Assembly (NCBI GenBank): GCA_965662045.1
Contig: CBFIGE010000025.1
Location: 1 to 19,015, forward strand
DNA from: UBA3478 sp965662045
GTDB lineage: Bacteria; Bacteroidota; Bacteroidia; Flavobacteriales; Flavobacteriaceae
DNA length: 19,015 nt
Reading direction: 5' to 3'
Shown here: in pieces, positions 16,907 through 19,015 of the stretch
How positions within the stretch are numbered: position 1 is the stretch's first letter
Layout: each line of letters opens with the position of its first letter
Translations under genes and position numbers: made by a program
Notes under the pieces: generated by a model
What the model was told of the DNA's origin: nothing
Databases searched by the model: none
The model's input: the letters and a program-made list of their open reading frames with translations, nothing else

Positions 16907-18868
16907 TTGTATAGAGCCTTCCTATTTTTATGCTTGTTATGTCACCTAGCAAATGGACAGGAAATACGTCCCAATATTGAAGAAAAATCGGCGAACAGAG
17001 ATAGTTTCATGAGACAACAAGATTCATTGAATTTTTCTAAGTCGAGAAATATTAAGGCTGCAGAAGCGAGTATCGATCAGTATCAACTCATCACTATACA
17101 AAGAGATACTATTGTTTTAGACACCTCTCTACACATAGATAAGGAGTTTAAGTTTAATGAGCTTCGCAAAGATATGTTTGGCCTCCTTGCTCTGAGTAAC
17201 GATTTCCAAGGATACAATGAATTGATGAGGTATATTGATTTTGATGGCACTACTCCTGAATTAGGTGCAAAAGCTAAACAATATGGTTTTTATAAAAAAT
17301 CAGATTTGAGGTTTTATCGAACGGCCACTCCTTTAACTGAATTGATGTTTAGAACTACACTTGAGAAGGGTCAATATTTGGACGCTGTTTTAGCCACTAA
17401 TCTCAGCCCAAGGCTAAATATTTCATTAGAGCATAGAGGATTTAGATCTCAGGGTCAGTACGATTATCAACAGAGTGAGTCTGGAGCATTTCGCAGCACC
17501 ATATCCTACAACTCTAAAGACAAGAAATACATAAGTAATTTTTTCTACACCTATCAGGATTTTAAGTTTGAAGAAAATGGTGGAATTACTAAAAAAGAGT
17601 TGCAATTTGAATCAGGTGATCCTGAGTTTTTAGACCGATCTCGAATAGATATTTTGCACACTAATGCAAAGTCTAGAATTGTTGGTCGCGCCTTTTATTA
17701 CGACCACAGTTATCAGTGGAAAAGTTGGATTAAATTCAGTCACGAATTGCATTATGACTCTAGATTTTTTCAATTTCAACAAGATGCTGCGAACAGTAGT
17801 TATGGAGATTTAATTATCTCGGGAAGTGTAGATGATAAAATTAAAAAGCAGAGTTTTGAAAACAATATCAGTATTACACTGAATCGATCAGATAAAGGTG
17901 CCTGGAGCGTAGGGTTGAAAAGCCTATTTTCTAATTACTTCACGCCTTCAAAGCTTATAACAACTGAAGGAGTAATTCCCAACCAACTCAAAGGGCAAGA
18001 TTTATTGTTAAGAGGACAAACGGATGAGCAATTATTTGGTCACCATATAAGGGTGAAAGCTGAATTTCCAATACAATCTAATGTTGTGGGAAAATCATTA
18101 AGAGCTGAGATTATGCCGGTCAAAGATTCACTTAACTTCTCTTACACTGCAAGTGTTAATTATCAAGAACGCGCGCCTGACTTTCAGTATCAAATGTATC
18201 AAAGTGATTATGAAAACTTTAATTGGTTTAACGAAACCTCTGAACTCCAAAAATTAGCGAGCTTAAAGTTTAATGTCAGTCACAAAAAATGGGGTTCACT
18301 GCGCTTTGATCTTCAGTCTATTGAGGGTTACCGCTATTTTGCTGTTCAGCCAAGCGATGAGGTTAACACTTATTTTGATGATTTGAAAAACGTTGGACTG
18401 CAAACAGCTAATAAGGCCATTCAGTGGAGTGCTCTTCAATATCACAACCGAATAACTAAAGGTAAATGGGGTTTGGATGTGAGACTCCAATATCAACAGA
18501 TTTTGCAGGGAAATACTCATTTTGCTCTACCTGACTATCTAGGTCGTGTAACGCTTTACTTCTCTTCGGATATTTTTCAAAAAGCCATGTTTATTCAAAC
18601 AGGGGTTCGAGCAAAGTATTTCCAAGCTTATCAGGCAGATGCATATCACCCCGTACTAGGAAGCATGTTTAGACAAAACCAAGAGAGCATTGGCGGGTAT
18701 CCTTTAATTGATGTGTTTATCAATGCCAAGGTAAAAAGAACTCGAATCTATTTTAAGGCACAACACGTAAACTCTTCGTTTTCAGGTTTTAACTATTATT
18801 CAGCCCCACAGATTCCTCATCACGATTTCGTTATTCGATTTGGCTTGATTTGGAATTTCTTTTCATAA
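16907..18868 (+). CDS. Putative outer-membrane porin (Porin_10-like beta-barrel)
   Basis: A 653-residue outer-membrane protein resembling the Bacteroidota putative porin family (PF14121, by recall). The start is TTG at 16907: no in-frame ATG exists between the upstream stop at 16868-16870 and the signal peptide, whose hydrophobic core AFLFLCLLCHLANG follows at once, cleaving near ANG|Q. A periplasmic-facing N-terminal stretch (about 18-85) leads to the family-like segment LRKDMFGLL (about 86-94). The remainder (about 130-653) is a long series of amphipathic, aromatic-rich strands with charged loops (for example KYISNFFYTYQDFKF), ending in FGLIWNFFS with a terminal aromatic pattern typical of barrels. 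It is divergent from the T9SS-protein operon with a 153-bp spacer. Substrate specificity cannot be read from sequence. Confidence 0.85.
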   Translation: MYRAFLFLCLLCHLANGQEIRPNIEEKSANRDSFMRQQDSLNFSKSRNIKAAEASIDQYQLITIQRDTIVLDTSLHIDKEFKFNELRKDMFGLLALSNDFQGYNELMRYIDFDGTTPELGAKAKQYGFYKKSDLRFYRTATPLTELMFRTTLEKGQYLDAVLATNLSPRLNISLEHRGFRSQGQYDYQQSESGAFRSTISYNSKDKKYISNFFYTYQDFKFEENGGITKKELQFESGDPEFLDRSRIDILHTNAKSRIVGRAFYYDHSYQWKSWIKFSHELHYDSRFFQFQQDAANSSYGDLIISGSVDDKIKKQSFENNISITLNRSDKGAWSVGLKSLFSNYFTPSKLITTEGVIPNQLKGQDLLLRGQTDEQLFGHHIRVKAEFPIQSNVVGKSLRAEIMPVKDSLNFSYTASVNYQERAPDFQYQMYQSDYENFNWFNETSELQKLASLKFNVSHKKWGSLRFDLQSIEGYRYFAVQPSDEVNTYFDDLKNVGLQTANKAIQWSALQYHNRITKGKWGLDVRLQYQQILQGNTHFALPDYLGRVTLYFSSDIFQKAMFIQTGVRAKYFQAYQADAYHPVLGSMFRQNQESIGGYPLIDVFINAKVKRTRIYFKAQHVNSSFSGFNYYSAPQIPHHDFVIRFGLIWNFFS

Positions 18869-18967
18869 GTCGTATCTTTTCTTTCGCTCTCAATTTTTTC
18901 GGTGCTTTCTTTTTAAGTGTTGACATTCAATTTGTTTGACATTTTTCCATAAAATATTTTACAAATG

Positions 18968-19000
18968 TTTGGTGTGAAGCAAAAAGAGTTTCTATATTTG
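18968..19000 (+). promoter_or_regulatory. Strong Bacteroidota-type promoter at the right edge, gene outside window
   Basis: A TTTG -33 element (18968-18971) and TATATTTG -7 element (18993-19000) are separated by 21 bp, fitting the TTTG-N(17-23)-TAnnTTTG consensus. It is followed by GCACCCGCTTTGAGAG to the window end. No coding start is seen. The GC-rich start region is reminiscent of promoters for stable RNA operons (rRNA or tRNA) in Flavobacteriia, but the transcribed gene is not visible. Confidence 0.65.
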
Positions 19001-19015
19001 CACCCGCTTTGAGAG

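Overview
The window looks like chromosomal DNA from a marine-type member of the Bacteroidota, most likely Flavobacteriia. The evidence is AT-rich DNA, TAnnTTTG-type -7 promoter elements, a very large secreted protein with a type IX secretion (T9SS) C-terminal sorting domain, a putative porin of the Bacteroidota Porin_10 type, SC-type lipoproteins and a lysyl-tRNA synthetase with the long C-terminal tail common in this phylum. No IS element, phage gene, integrase, CRISPR array, tRNA or rRNA gene was recognised.

Layout. At the left edge (1-828, minus) is the N-terminal part of a secreted curlin-repeat protein, cut off by the window boundary and built on a 213-bp near-identical tandem repeat. 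To its right, and separated from it by a clear hairpin terminator, is a secreted HExxH zinc metalloprotease (1020-3524, minus). A 326-bp AT-rich divergent spacer leads to a small secreted acidic protein (3851-4120, plus) whose 3' end overlaps that of a DASS/SLC13 anion transporter (4109-5539, minus). The transporter lies 21 nt downstream of lysS (5561-7252, minus), probably in one transcript. Divergently from lysS run a short lipoprotein-like gene (7333-8064) and lipB (8091-8828). lipB ends inside the 3' end of the next minus-strand gene.

From 16753 down to 8782, four minus-strand genes are packed as one apparent operon: a 1426-aa T9SS-exported Asp-box propeller protein, a lipoprotein with Fn3-like domains joined to it by an ATGA stop/start overlap, rnhB, and a 777-aa lipoprotein with a propeller-like C-terminal half. 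Divergent from this operon is a 653-aa outer-membrane putative porin (16907-18868, plus) that appears to use a TTG start. The right end carries a strong-looking promoter (18968-19000) whose gene lies outside the window; a stable RNA gene is a reasonable guess.

Housekeeping functions (lysS, lipB, rnhB) are interleaved with cell-envelope functions: amyloid-like fibre protein, exported protease, T9SS cargo, lipoproteins and porin. The most distinctive item is the curlin-repeat gene at the left edge, where three 23-24-residue sub-repeats form a 71-residue higher-order unit.
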